Assembly (NCBI GenBank): GCA_963969495.1 | Contig: OZ018320.1 | Coordinates: 71,523,745 to 71,587,744, forward strand | Length of the DNA: 64,000 nucleotides | Source: Ceratothoa steindachneri | Lineage: Eukaryota; Arthropoda; Malacostraca; Isopoda; Cymothoidae | Direction: 5' to 3' | Shown: in pieces, positions 1 through 11,699 of the stretch | Layout: every line of letters starts with the position of its first letter | Position numbering within the stretch: the first letter of the stretch is position 1 | The notes under the pieces: model-generated | Told to the model about the DNA's origin: nothing | Databases searched by the model: none | The model's input: the letters and a program-made list of their open reading frames with translations, nothing else | Made by a program: the position numbers and the translations under genes

Positions 1-1790
1 TAGTTTTGAATCGTCTGCATATAATGTGATTCGGGTATCCTCACTGATAACCTCAGTTAGGTCGTTTATATAGATGATAAACATTAGTGGACCTAATAAC
101 GTTCCTTGTGGTATTCCGCTCAATACATGCGATAGTTGCGATCTTTCATTATTTACTTTCACAGTCTGGGTTCGATTCGATAGGTAGTTCTTTAGTAGAT
201 TAAGAGCTTGCCCTACGACTCCTATATGATTCAGTTTGGCCACTAGTTTTGAATAAACCACGGTATCAAATGCCTTTTCCAGATCTACGTACATGATATC
301 AACTGGTTCCTTATTATCCCTCATTTTAGTCCACTCATCCCAACACTGCATCAAGTTAGTTGTTGTTGACCGTCTTTTTAAAAATCCCTGTTGCTTTTTA
401 AACATGACATTGTTCGCAAAAATATGGGATAGAAGTTGACCGTGTATAATTCGCTCAAACAATTTGCTCACTGCGCTTGTTAAATATATGAGTCTGTACG
501 AGCTTGGCATGCCAGCATCACTTTTAGGATTGTATATAGGGATACTTTCACCAGCTTTTCATTCATCTGGAATGGCTGTATTAGTCACACAGGCCTGAAA
601 CAGAATGGTTAGGGGAAGAATCAGGTGACAAGAAAGTTCTTTGATGACTCTTGGGTGAATCATATCAGGACCAGGTGAGCTATTCAAGTTCATTGATCTT
701 ATCGCCGCCGCCACATCGTTTTCAGTGACAGTGAATGTATCCATCGTAGAATGAAAATTTAGGTCAAACAGCTCTGGTATGGTGTTGTTATCTCTACTGA
801 ATACAGAACTATATTGTTGAGAGAGGGCCTCGGCCTTTCCCAAATCGTTTGTAATAAGCTCATCATTTACAACAAGATTTTGAACACCACTTTTATGCTT
901 CGTGTCATTTTCCACAAATTTATTAAATTCTCGTAGTTTTGCTTGGCGATCACCAAATTTTTGTTTTTTCATAATTACTACGGGCAGTAAAAACAGCTTT
1001 ATGAACCTGTTTACAATAGTTTCTATATTCACGTAGTCTTCCTTCCGTCTTGTTTCTTCTGTATGAGTTCCATTTACGTTTTTTAGTTCGTGTCATTGCT
1101 TTGAGCCTACGATTGAACCAGGGAGCATTCTTTTTTCTTGATACACGAATTACAGGGATACATTCATTATACAGATTATATATGATGTTTCTAATGTTAT
1201 CCCAAAGCGTATTACAGTCGTGCACATGCGGCAACAGTACTTATCGCCATTGAATTGTTGCCATGTGAGGTCTCATCAATTCCCAATCTATATTTCAAAA
1301 ATCATCAATAAATTTCGGCTGATCGGGAACATAGGAAAAAATTTGGTGGAGAGATGTTACAGGTAATATAGTAGTGATGGCTAGTTGAGAAACAGTCCTG
1401 AACTGTCATGTGGCTAACCACATGTTCTCCCGCGCTAAAACACAAATCCAATATATTTTATTCTCGAGTGGGTTCACGCATATGTTAAATAAAATTGTTT
1501 TCAAGTACATATTGGACAAATCTATTTTCTGTTTCTGAAGACGCCGTATAGGATCCCCAATCAATATTTGGGTAATTAAAATCTCCCAAAACACAAGTGT
1601 TTTCGATAGCTTGAGTCAGAGTCGTCAGCCTGTTGATAAAATCTTCCTTCGTATGGTTATCGTACCAACCTGGCCTATACGCCAAAATTAATCTGAATTT
1701 ATTTGAATTATAGCATATGTCCACTGCTAAAATTTCGCTATCAAATCTTGGACTATTAACAATTATAGCTTTCATGCTGCTTTTCCTGCT
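1..1790 (-). mobile_element. CR1/Jockey-type non-LTR retrotransposon, 5'-truncated, runs off the left edge
   Basis: Read on the minus strand, 1,775-1,485 encodes the end of an APE-type endonuclease with LGDFNYPNIDW, the Asp/Asn catalytic pair. 1,234-950 is the basic linker (APWFNRRLKAMTR), typical between endonuclease and RT. 1,032-559 is the RT N-terminus (SSPGPDMIHPRVIKEL). 558-1 continues through QQGFLKRRSTTTNL, DLEKAFDTV, SGIPQGTLLGPLMFIIYIND and the catalytic YADD at about 12-23. The copy is dead: the endonuclease-to-RT stretch needs several frame changes, and an in-frame TGA at 559-561 replaces the Trp expected after AIPDE. The YADD motif sits at the window edge, so the RT C-terminus and 3' UTR lie outside. 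Clade is inferred from RT motifs; Jockey and CR1 cannot be separated by eye. Confidence 0.85.
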
Positions 1791-2440
1791 AAAACAGCGC
1801 TTTTCTTCTTACTTTTTCTCTTTCTTTCTGCTATCCTTTCTTTTCCTTTCCTTTCTGAAGCTCTTAATTGTCTATTATACTCTGAAATATCAGTATCTGC
1901 AATTTGAAATGTACCTTTACTTCCAACCTTCTCCTTTTGTCCTTTAATAAAGGCCAGTTTCCTGGTAGGTATTTTTTCCTCTTTACTACAACAGCAGTTA
2001 ATGTGAGCTTCAGTCTCACAGCCATTACAACCTACTTCCCCACAACTGGAAATTTGACATTTGCATATCAATACATCAAATAACTTATCTAGTTTTGCAA
2101 TAAACCTCTCCTTTACTTCAATTTTTCCTTTCCCCTTGGAAACCTTTACTGCCTCCTTCCACACCTCCTTAAGCTTTGATATTATTGTGACCTTTTGATT
2201 TACAACAGGTGGTCCACTGATTAATCAAGCCCTGATACATGTCTTTTACCAGCTGGTCTACTTCATAATTTCTCTGGTCATCTCCACTTTGCTCCCTCAG
2301 GTAGATGCCGTACCTCAAAACATCTCTTATTGTTGGTAACTCAGACACCATCAGCTCTTGCCCAGTTCCAACAAAATTAGTCAGATGAGAACTTGATTTG
2401 GACCTTGTCTTAATTTTCACCATTGTCACATTAATCGCAG
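1790..2440 (-). pseudogene. Cysteine-rich ORF of an unnamed repetitive family, frameshifted and 3'-truncated
   Basis: Two overlapping minus-strand reading frames form one protein. 2,429-2,172 gives an N-terminal part with LMVSELPTIRDVLRYGIYLR. 2,190-1,772, in another frame, gives KLDKLFDVLICKC, then a cysteine/histidine cluster (CQISSCGEVGCNGC, HINCCC), KIPTRKLAFIKGQKEK and a basic tail. The frames overlap around 2,170-2,190, so a single-base indel there explains the break. From memory, similar predicted proteins (short acidic N-terminus, KLDKLFD, a cysteine cluster, a KIP..LAFIK motif) occur in many copies in arthropod and cnidarian genomes. I know no assigned function; they may belong to a DNA transposon. 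The C-terminus is replaced by the 5'-truncated non-LTR element beginning near 1,790. Confidence 0.55.
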
Positions 2441-2984
2441 GTATATCTGCAAATGAAAAGATGGCATTTAGATTAAGAAATAATCTCTACCAAATAATTA
2501 TGTTATTCTAAAATGATCCACAGCCTTTACTAGCATTCAAATAAAATGTAAATGCTCTATAAACAGTTACTAGTTACAATAGTTAGCAGAACTGGCAACA
2601 CTACTGGAATATTGCCTTCCACTGAGTAAAGACTACTGGCTACTTGCAATTTTGGAGTTAGACCGAACTAAATTAAGGGTCATTTTTAACAGGTTTCCTA
2701 CTTCTCTTGTCACTCTAATACATTTTTACATTTTTTTAGACAAATATCTTTCAGACTACATAAATGTATTGATGATAGAAAACGGTAAATTTCATCTTTT
2801 ATGGGTAACTAAAATAATAGCCAATTATAGTAAATGACCCAGTACTAACAATATTTCAACTTCCAATTGATGTAGGTCAGATCAATCAGAATTTAACTTT
2901 TCTGCCCAAATTATGCTCATTTCACCAATATTCATCATTTGAATACCCCTCATCACCGTTTCATAAAATTCTAGAGTATGACCC
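2441..2984. other. AT-rich spacer, no recognisable gene
   Basis: No protein family, RNA gene or clear repeat structure seen. A 61-codon plus-strand frame at 2,652-2,837 has no recognisable motif. Confidence 0.5.
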
Positions 2985-3522
2985 ACCCTACTGCTTTATC
3001 CCCACCAAAACCTTTCTTTCTCCTTTCACTATGTATCCATTTTACGCCGTGCCTAAGGTAGAGCCGTCATGCCGATGGTGCCAGTTCACTAGGCGGGAGG
3101 AGTGGCCTTAAATGGCGGCAGCCGGTTCTGCCGGCCCCGTGTTCACCCCTTGTAGAGCGAGCTACTGTGTTGGGTAGTGAGAGTTTGTGTCCCGTATTAT
3201 TATTAGGGTCACCCTGCCCGATGATGAAAACGAACAAAATAAAAACTTTCCGCATCTACCTTCCCTTGGACCATCAACGGAGCCGCCCTTGGGTAACTCC
3301 ACTGAAAAAATATAGGTCCCACCCCCCTGTGGTTTCACAGGGGACCCTCCAAACTTATTTAACCGGAGGGGAGGCATACTCCTCTACTAAGCTTCCGTGT
3401 ACAGGGGACTCCCCCCTTCCCCTCTTCCTGGGAGTTGCTCTTCAGCAACTTCCTTTCTCCAGCGGCAGTGCCCCCTTTACTTTCTAAGGGGACTGCCAAG
3501 AAAACAGGCAGGCGGCGCATAA

Positions 3523-5593
3523 TTGACTGCTCCCGGTGGGAGTGTCCCGTTAGTTCCAGCCGCTTTAGGCGAGCAAGAGATGGCGGGGCCCGTCGGCCTG
3601 TGCTCCCTAATGTCCGGCGTGCGCGCGCCAGTAACTTGCAGTGGATCAGCATACGTGCTCCCTTCTACCAAGACAAGAAAAAAGGTTCCTCGAATAGGAT
3701 CAGTGATGACTTTGGGGGGGAAGCACATAGAATCTCCCCCTGAGATAGACATGGTCCTTGAGGTGACCCAGCCCCAGATGGTAAGACCTTTCACGGTGTT
3801 AAACACGGGCTCGGTGCTAAGCACTGAACCAGAGCTCACCACTGTACAAGGTCCTCCTCAGACGGCTCGGGCCCCCGAGGCCTTACAAGGAGAGGAGGAA
3901 TTTCCTCCCTCGGGTGCTGGCCCTGTGACAGCAAAGACCTCCATTTCAGGGAAAGATCTTGCTGATGCTGGTCCATTAGCCTATGGGCTCCAGTCGGCGG
4001 AGGGGAAAAGCTGGTTGATTCACCGCCCTCCTCTCCTAAAAAGAAAAGAAACCAAAAGAAGACTAAAAAGACTCGGGGCTCCTCTGCCTCCGCTGGAGCC
4101 GCGAGGAAAGATGTGTCTGCTGCCGTTTTGGTAAGCAACCAAGCCAAGATCGACACGTCCGGCCCCGTTAATTCCCCGGGTGGGGAGCCCCATACTAAGA
4201 CCAAAAAGTGCGAAGAGTGGAGCCTCGATTAAGTCGGGGACCCTCATTCAGAAGTTGCTTGATGTTTTCGAGCCGGCTGACTTCAAACGCTTCCTCATTA
4301 TTGCCTCCACTGATGGCAGCATGTTGGCTAAGGGCAACATGATCCATCAGAGGAGAGCCTTAGCTAGCGTCATTATTAGAGAGCCAAATGTGAGCTGTTT
4401 CTCGTGCGGTAGCCATCTGTCTAATGCATCGAATCCCTCCGAGGTGGCCATGATTAGTGCTGTTCGGACACTTGATGGCCCGCCAATGAGTGTGAAGCCG
4501 CACTCTAACATGAACTTCGTGAAAGGAGTAATTTATGCGAGGGAATTCGTGGACTACTCCATAGATGACATCACCTTATAGCTGGCCGACCATCGGAGGT
4601 AAAAGTCGAACGTGTGATGAGAAAACAGGGAGGGGCCTCGAAACCCACCTCTACACTCTTCGTCACGTTCGACTGTGACATGCTCGTTGATGCGGTGCGG
4701 GCCGTTCTGTATAGCTACTGCGTGAAGGCATTCGCGCCATTGCCCTGGAGGTGCTATTACTGTCACCACTTCGGCCATACGAATTGCTCTTGTAGACGCG
4801 CAAAGTCGGAGTTACCCGAAGTCTGTATAAGTTGCTCCAAGGCCGCACAAGATAACTCCAAATTGTGTGGCCAAGTGTGTCAATTGTGGGAAGCCGCAGC
4901 CGCTTCTTCGAAGCAATGTGGTGCATATCTCCTTGAGAAAGATATCCTGACCGTTCAGGCCTAGGAATGGTCTTGGCGCACCCAACACTGCCTGGGACGT
5001 CCTATGCCTCAATGTTAAGAAAGACACCCTCTGCTTCTGGCCCCTCCAGGTCTACGAACACTGTCGTTTCCGCACCCATTCCGAACCCTTCTGCCGGGTT
5101 CTACGCACCCCGAGTGCTCCCCTGGTAGAGCTGGCGGCATAAAGGGTCCAGACCCAGCCCCGGCTAAAACCAAGGCTCCCCCCTCTTCCCACCGATTCGT
5201 TAGACTAACAAGAGGCAACACCCCTGAAGCTGGTCATAAGGCCATCTTCCGTGGATCCTAAAGCTGCCCTCGAAAGGAGGACAATACTAAAGAAGCTTAG
5301 GCTCCTTCTCCCATACCCAGTTGTAGGCTGGGTGGCTCGGAGAGGGTGGATCTTCTAAAAGAGGGATCCCGCCTAAGGTTTCGCTGCGGAGGGACAAACA
5401 CACTAGAATGGCGAGCCCAATCTCCCCCGGTATGCCCTCGAAGGCGACAGTGCCTTCAGCGCATTGTCTGGCAAACAGCGCCAGTAGTTCTGCCTCCGGA
5501 AAGGGTACGGCCATTCCCGTGAGGATCTCCTCTTCGAAGACGGCCCCACATCTCCTCCGAGCTAGGCCTGGGGGGCATATTCCTCTAATGTAA
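3523..5593 (+). pseudogene. ORF1 (nucleic-acid-binding, gag-like protein) of I-type copy 1
   Basis: ORF1 proteins of this group coat the element RNA. The N-terminal part (3,523-4,134) is low-complexity and ends in a basic KRKETKRRLKRLG stretch. 4,180-4,581 holds the conserved middle domain (FEPADFKRFLIIASTDGSML, HQRRALASVI, VKGVIYAREFVDYSIDDIT). After a stop and frameshift near 4,580, 4,614-4,964 carries a CCHC zinc knuckle, CYYCHHFGHTNCSC (C-x2-C-x4-H-x4-C), with weaker cysteine clusters after it. The C-terminal Pro/Ser-rich tail is scattered over frames to 5,593, where its last frame overlaps the start of the endonuclease out of frame. At least four frame changes are needed, so no protein of this length can be made. 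The start codon is uncertain. Confidence 0.7.
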
Positions 5594-8500
5594 TTGCCGT
5601 GGACTTCGTGCCAACTGGGAGGAGCTGCGGAGCCTTGTCTGCCCCCCCATTGCCCGTTAGCAGGAGACTATAGGTAGCGCGTGACCCCTGCCCAACCTCC
5701 CTGGGTATAAGGGTTTTGTGACTCCACCACCACGAGATGGAAACCGTACAGGAGGATGCGTGATTTATCCCCGTAATTATGTCCCCGTTCTTCTATTTGC
5801 TATAGATACCTCCCCTTAGGCAGTAACTGTGCAGTTACACCTGGATTGGAAGTATACAGGGAAATTTCTACCGCAGGCAGACTTCGACGCTGCGGACTTC
5901 GGCCGCATCGTGGCACGATTGCTGAGGCCATTTCTGTTACTCGAAATCTGAACGGTAGACACCCCTTCTGGGGAGACTACTCTATTAATCCCATGAGTCA
6001 AGTCCTTGCCGATCTGATCGACGAGCTTGTGATGGGTGTCCTAAATGTATGTGAGTTTACGCATATCTGCCCGAGAACCACTTCATTTTCCTGCCCCGAT
6101 CTATCTTTGTGATCTCCGGATGCACAGCCTTATTTGAGGTGGGAGTGGTCGATGATCTCCATGGCAGTGATCACTTTCCATTCAAACATCATTTTCTGAG
6201 CCGCTGTCACTCTAGAAACCGCTCCAGTGGTGCTTGGTGCAGGCGCGGTGGTTCGTGTTTCAATCAATGACTGATTTCTCAGTCTCAGTCGAGGCGTTTA
6301 GGTCGGTAGATAAGGCTGTTGAGTTCTTCTTAGGCAACCTCATTGTCTCGGGCATACCTAATATTCCTAGAACGTCTGGCCGTTTTGCACGCCGACCACT
6401 CCCGTGGTGGTCAGTCGAGTGTGAGACGACCCTCAATCAAAAGCGTTATGCCTACATGCGATATAAGCGCCGCCCGAAATTCATCGGGCTAGGTCTAGGT
6501 TCCAGTATATTTTCGAGCACGCCCGGTGCTCTTCTTGGCTGGCATACGTGTCTTCACTCAACGGGAAGACCCCTCTAGCAAAGATGTGGAAGCGAGTCAA
6601 AAGGATCCGGGACAAGTTCTCGCACGACCCCCATCCCGTTCTCCAGGAAAATGGGACCGCAATTTCGGACCCTACGTCTGTGGCGGAATCCTTCGCGACC
6701 GGTTTATTGCCATTTTCTGGCCGGGATGATACTCCGTCAGCATTCAATAAGGGGCGTGATATTGCGGAAGGCTGCCGACTGAACTTTATCTCCAGAGGCG
6801 GAGAACCCTTCAACGACAGGTCCCCTTTGAGTGAGTTGAGTTCCGCTCTCGCTTCGTGCGCGGACACCGCCCCTGGTCCAGATGGTGTCCCGTACGCCAT
6901 GCTTCGATACCTAGGTGAGCGAGGCTTGGCATTTCTGTTAGATTAGTTCAACAGGATCTGTGTAGAGGGTATCCTCCCAGACTCCTGGCGAATCGATACT
7001 GTGCTAGCGTTTCGCGAACCTGAGAGAGATCACTCTACCCTGGCCGCTTTCCGCCCAATCTCTCTAATCTCCTGGGTGTGTAAGTTGATGGAGAAATTGG
7101 TAAATGTTAGATTAGCTTTTTTCCTGGACAACGGAGGCCATCTGTCTTCTGCACAGTGTTGCTTCTGGAAGTTTCACTCCACGTCGGATGCTATGCTCCG
7201 ACTGGAAAATGCCGTCTGCGAGGCCTTCCTTCGTAGCTTCGTAGACAGCACTACGCCAGTATGTTTTTCAGATATATGGAAGGCCTATGATACTGCATGG
7301 CGATTGGGTATCATGGAAACTCTCCAAGACATGGGCGCGAGGAAACGCCTCCCAATCTTTATATCTGAATTTTTGCGAGATCGTCGATTCCGCGTACGGG
7401 TGTGTGTGTGGGCAGGGGGGGGCTCTATCCTGCCTATTGGAGCAGGGAGAGGATGTCCCGCTTGGAAGTGACCTCAGTGTCACACTCTTTGCCCTGAGCA
7501 TCAACGGCATCACCTTGGTGCTGCCGGAACATTTTCTCGCTACGTTCTATGTATACAACCTTTCGCTATGCTCAAACGCAGAGGCTTTGGCCAAGACTAA
7601 GTGGTGCACTTTTTCCGCCACCCACGTCTCCACCCTGACCCAGAATTGTTTCTAAATGAGGTGCGCCTGGAAATGGTGGCCTCGCACTGTTTCCTTGGTC
7701 TTGTATCTGACCGACGCCTCACCTGGGAAGCTCATATTCACAGCCTTAGGGTCTCTTGTACCCGTGCCTTGGATATCCTTCCTTTAATGAGGTTCAGCGC
7801 CTGGGCACTTATTGGACTACTGCCTTAATCTTTTATCGATCCTTTGTTCATTCGAAACTCTACTACGGATGCTAATTTAATGCATCGGCAGCCGAGCGTG
7901 TATTTCAGAAGCTGGCCTCGATCCAACACACTGGTCTTCGCCTGGTGACCGGTGTTTTCTGCACTTCTCCCATTGAGACCCTACTTGTCGATGCTGGGGA
8001 GATGCTACTCTCTCTACACCATAAAAAGTGGATTATTTGCCATGACGCGTGAGCCCGGCGCCTCTCTCAGTCGCCAACAGCTCTCATTGCATCCGCAACT
8101 GATCTCGACGGTGCCTATGCCGCCGAGAGACGCCATTCATACATTAAGCCCTTCCGCTTTAGGGCCTAAACCATTTGGCTAGCAAACTACTTCGTGAGCT
8201 AGGTATAGCTCTTGGGCCGGTGACGCCCCTGGTTCTGCCCAGTACTCCACTATGGAGAGTACCACCTTTGACCATTTTTCGTCACGCCTCTGCTCCCAAA
8301 GCTACCACAGCGCCGGAAGTATTGCATTCGGCCTTTTTGGAGTACACTTCTTGTCACGCTGGAACCGTGCCAGTGTATACGGATGGCTCCAAGTCCCAAG
8401 ACAGAGTCGTGTCCACGCTATATCCCCTCTGTTTTAATTCAGCGGGGCTCTGCCAATACACCGGTCGGTACGAGAGATAACGCGACGTGCCCGGTTCGGA

Positions 8501-9112
8501 GACCAGATAGTGATTTATACCGACTCACAGAGCGCCCTGATTGCTTTCGGGGCCTTGGAATCTCCGCATCTCCTGGTTCGTGAAATCCGTAATGTTACGG
8601 TTTTGGCAAGCCGGGAACATGTCGAACTTATCTTCTGCTGGGTTCTTAGACATGTAGGAATTGCGGGAAATGAGTACGCCGATGATGGCGCCGAAGAGTC
8701 CGCAAGGACTTGGCAACCAGACAATTGTTTCGCTCTTCCTCACACCGATTACATGGCGGGAATACGGGAAGCTTTCCAGGCTGCTTGGCAAAGCAGATGG
8801 GAGACGGTCGAGGGGAACTTAAAGTTGCGTGCCATTGCGCCACGACTGTTCACATTGACCTATCCATCAATGCTACGACTGCTTCAGACTGCTTTCTTTC
8901 GTCTTCGAATTGGACACGGTCCCGGGACGCACGGCCATTTGATGGAGCGTTCGCCTGCGCCCTACTGTGAAGACTGCGTTGTCGCCCACCCTGTTCGGTA
9001 CATTATTGTTGAATGTCCCAGTCTGTGTGATCTCCTCGCACGTTACCTGTCCCGGTACCGGGATGAGTGGGGTCGCTACCACTTCTCCCTTATACTAGGG
9101 ACGGGTTCGTGA
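5579..9112 (+). pseudogene. ORF2 (endonuclease-RT-RNase H) of I-type copy 1
   Basis: Domains in order. APE endonuclease 5,579-6,200: CNCRGLRANWEEL, QETIG, NLNGRHPFWGD and LHGSDHF. RT 6,380-7,830: WWSVECETTLNQKRYAYMR, PGPDGVPYAML, FRPISLISWVCKLMEKLVNV, DIWKAYDTAWRLG. RNase H 8,365-8,710: VYTDGSK, IYTDSQSAL and HVGIAGNEYADD supply the expected acidic residues. C-terminal Cys/His motif 8,880-9,030: CEDC...IIVECP. Inactivating changes: the endonuclease has stops and NLN where GDFN is expected. The RT palm reads YVYN instead of YVDD, and about 110 bp following it are missing relative to copies 2 and 3 (junction near 7,580). Several frameshifts and stops occur, including one at 7,828. The RNase H and tail stay open in one frame for 200 codons (8,510-9,112). 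Confidence 0.8.
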
Positions 9113-9317
9113 ACTTTATTTGACCTTTTTATGTTTGTTTTGGAAGATCGCATATCTCTGCACTGGGAGGAGGAGGCCTACCCCCGGCGCATGCTTCCTT
9201 CTTGCCTTTTGTGCCTTTTCTTTTTGTTGTTATTTTTTTAGCCTTTTTTTCTTTTTTATCGTTGTTATTTGTTAATTACATATTGTTATTTTTTGAGGGG
9301 TTATTTGTTTTTAATAT

Positions 9318-9373
9318 AGCCTAGTAGTAGGCTGTGTTGTGTACGGCGACCTATGCCCAAGTAGGTAGACGCC
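9318..9373 (+). promoter_or_regulatory. Two-hairpin 3' tail of I-type copy 1
   Basis: AGCCTA-GTAG-TAGGCT at 9,318-9,333 is a perfect 6-bp stem. GGCGAC...GACGCC at 9,345-9,373 forms a second stem with an inner TGCC/GG pairing. The same pair recurs in copies 2 and 3, and the first hairpin recurs in copy 4, always just before the 3' end. Role as an RT recognition structure is inferred. Confidence 0.55.
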
Positions 9374-9410
9374 AGATATGCTACCACAAGGAAAAAGATA
9401 AATAAAATCC

Positions 9411-10095
9411 TAAAACTTTGGTCGAGATGCTTTTCAGGTCTAGTTTAAAAGATCCTTCTCCAACAACCAAACCAATCATCAGTAAGAAGAACCAGAATGC
9501 GAAACTCGAATATGATGAAGCTTATGTTGTTTGAAGGAATGAAAATTGTGGTAGAATTAATTTAAGCGACGAAAGTAAATTTAATTTAGATGGATCTGAT
9601 GGCAGACACTTTGTTAGATACGCTGCATGGAGGAAGCTGCTTCATGGTATGAGGGGCATGCTTTCCTCTGAAGGAGTCGGTCCGCTAATGCGAATAATTG
9701 GAACGGTAACTGTGAATGTGTACCTGAATCTCGTACAACAACATGTTATAGCTTCACTCCAAGCATATATGTACCATTCAGCAGTATTTATGTAGGACAA
9801 CGTTTCATACAATAGTGCAAAGCGAGTAAAATACTAGTTTGAACTGGAAGATATCGAAGTAATGAAGTGGCCTGCTCAGAGCTCGGGCCTGAACCCAATT
9901 GAGATCTTCTGGAAGATCATTGGAGAAGAAGTTCGAGACCAGCAAGCTTCAACTGTGACGGATTTATGAATAAAAGTTAAGCAATAATGGAAGAAAATAA
10001 CACCAGAATTTTGCAAGAAACTGGCGAGGTCCTGTAGTCGTTTTTGCGCCGAAGTAAATAAACAAAGGCTTCAACACATATTACGTGTTTTAAGT
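9411..10095 (+). mobile_element. Tc1-type DNA transposon remnant (transposase C-terminal two-thirds)
   Basis: Degenerate DDE transposase directly after the tail of I-type copy 1. Plus-strand translation over several frames gives SDESKFNLDGSDGRHFVR (first catalytic Asp), GVGPLMRIIGTVTVNVYLNL, FM*DNVSYNSAKRVKY (second Asp), and WPAQSSGLNPIEIFWKI (final Glu). The second Asp and the Glu are separated by 34 residues, the Tc1 DD34E spacing. Stops interrupt every block and the N-terminal DNA-binding domain is missing. No terminal inverted repeats could be assigned, so the boundaries are those of recognisable coding sequence. Confidence 0.75.
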
Positions 10096-10479
10096 TTATC
10101 GTTGTCAAATCTTGCTTTGTTTCGAGTGTATTTGATTGCTAAAGCAATTCTCTGTATGGTCGTTTTTTAGTTTGTTTTTGGTTCTTTGTTTTACTTTTAG
10201 GTGGTCATATAAGATTTGAAGGCTGTTTTGTCGGTAGTTCTCACTGAAATAAACGCTGTTGAGATACAACATTGCTTGCGTTTACGTGGGAATAATATGA
10301 ATGCTTCAATTCTATAATTGAATTTTGCCAAACGATGGGCTGGTCAGAAAATAATAAACTTGCCATTGGTACGGTAATAAGGCTCAGTTAGATTCAGAAA
10401 CAAAGAAATGTAAGTGTTGAGTTTAGGTTCCGATCGCGCAATTTTAACTCAGAGGGGAAAAAAAGCCAATAATTCGGTA
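10096..10479. other. Spacer without recognisable gene
   Basis: AT-rich, T-rich in places; no motif recognised on either strand. Confidence 0.4.
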
Positions 10480-10980
10480 TGGGAAATTATGCGTCGTGCC
10501 AGGTTTGGAGACAAAATTGTGGTTTATAGCGACTAAATAATGCCTTGAGGTCTCTCAAGGCTTTCAAATTCTCTTCCCCCCCCCCCCTCTATGCCAGGGT
10601 TTACTCGACTCAGACGGATGTCGAAATTGTCTTTTGCCGGGTTCCAGGACATGTAGGGATTGTGGGAAATGAACTCGCTGTTGCGAGTGCCCGAGAGTCC
10701 GTGAGGACTAGGTAACTATACCAGTCTTTCGCTCTTTCCCATACTGACATTGCAGGAATCAAGTCATCCCTTTGGGCTGCCTGGCAAATAAAATGGAAGG
10801 CGACTGACGGGAACCTAAAGTACGAGCAATCGCGCGGCGACTATTCACGTGGACCGCGCTTCCAATGCCCTAACGGTTTCACTTGTCTTCTCTCATCTCT
10901 TAATAATGGATACTCGCGCGTCGCCCCCCTCATTTGATAAAACGCTTCCTAGCATCCTAATGCAACGATTCCATGGTCTA
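10480..10980 (+). mobile_element. I-type element fragment (RNase H and C-terminal motif only)
   Basis: The sequence aligns by eye with the RNase H end of copies 1-3. It starts near the segment before the IYSD motif, continues through QTDVEIVFCRVPGHVGIVGN and a degenerate ladder to the region of the Cys/His tail, and stops near 10,980 where the leader of copy 2 begins. It is truncated at both ends and carries a run of C at about 10,575. It belongs to a separate insertion, since copies 1 and 2 have their own RNase H. Confidence 0.65.
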
Positions 10981-11699
10981 CCAGACTGTGCAGGCACTTT
11001 TCCTGCAACCTCTCCCCCAACTTTCTCTGGTCGGCATCTAATTTCATAGGGTAGATACCAACCAGCTTCCTTTCGCCCAACTATCCGGGATTGGGGCTGA
11101 GGGGGAAGGTGACAACGTTCCCTCACCCCTGAGCTCCGACCTGGGGTGGCGGGCTTTTAATAACCTGCTTCACCCCCCCCCCCCCTAAACCTTCCTCACA
11201 TACTCTTTCGTCCTCCTTTCTATGTATATCAATTTTACGCCGTGCCCAAGGGAGCCGCCATGCTGATGGGCTGCCAGGACACTAGGCAGGAGGAGTGGCT
11301 TCAAATGGCGGCAGCTGGTTCTGCCGGCCACGTGTTCACCCCTCGCAGAGCGGGATACTGTATGGGGTAATGAGCGTTTGCGTCCCGTGACAATTATAGA
11401 GTCGCTATGCCCAATGATGATAAAAAATAAAACTACTCTTCCTCTACCTTCGCTGTAACATCGTCGGAGCCACCTTCAGGTAGCCTCACCAATAAAATGG
11501 ACGCCCCTCCCATGTTCTTTGACAGGGGTCGCTCCAAATATCGTCTACAGGAGAGTAGGTTTACTTCTTTCCTTTGCATACGGGTGCAGGGGAGTCCCCA
11601 TCACCCCCTTCTTGGGCGACTTGCTTTTTCTTGGCGCAGTCCCCCCTTTAATTTCCAAGGGGACTGCCAAGAAAGCAGGCAGGCGTCCTATAATTGACC

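Larger units (their letters stand above)
2985..9410 (+). mobile_element. I-superfamily non-LTR retrotransposon, copy 1 (near full length, dead)
   Basis: A 6.4-kb element in the sense direction with a 5' UTR-like leader (2,985 to about 3,520), zinc-knuckle ORF1 and an ORF2 with endonuclease, RT, RNase H and a C-terminal Cys/His motif. The 3' UTR ends in two hairpins. The leader aligns by eye with copy 2 (from about 11,170) and copy 3 (from about 24,000): each has a GCCGTGCC- or CAGCCTAA-type stretch, then GGCGGCA and TTCTGCCGG. The copy lacks the earlier leader sequence that copies 2 and 3 share, so it is slightly 5'-truncated. RNase H after RT plus the final Cys/His motif points to the I/LOA/Nimb group rather than Jockey or CR1. 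It is visibly more GC-rich than its surroundings. No target-site duplication was identified. Confidence 0.85.
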
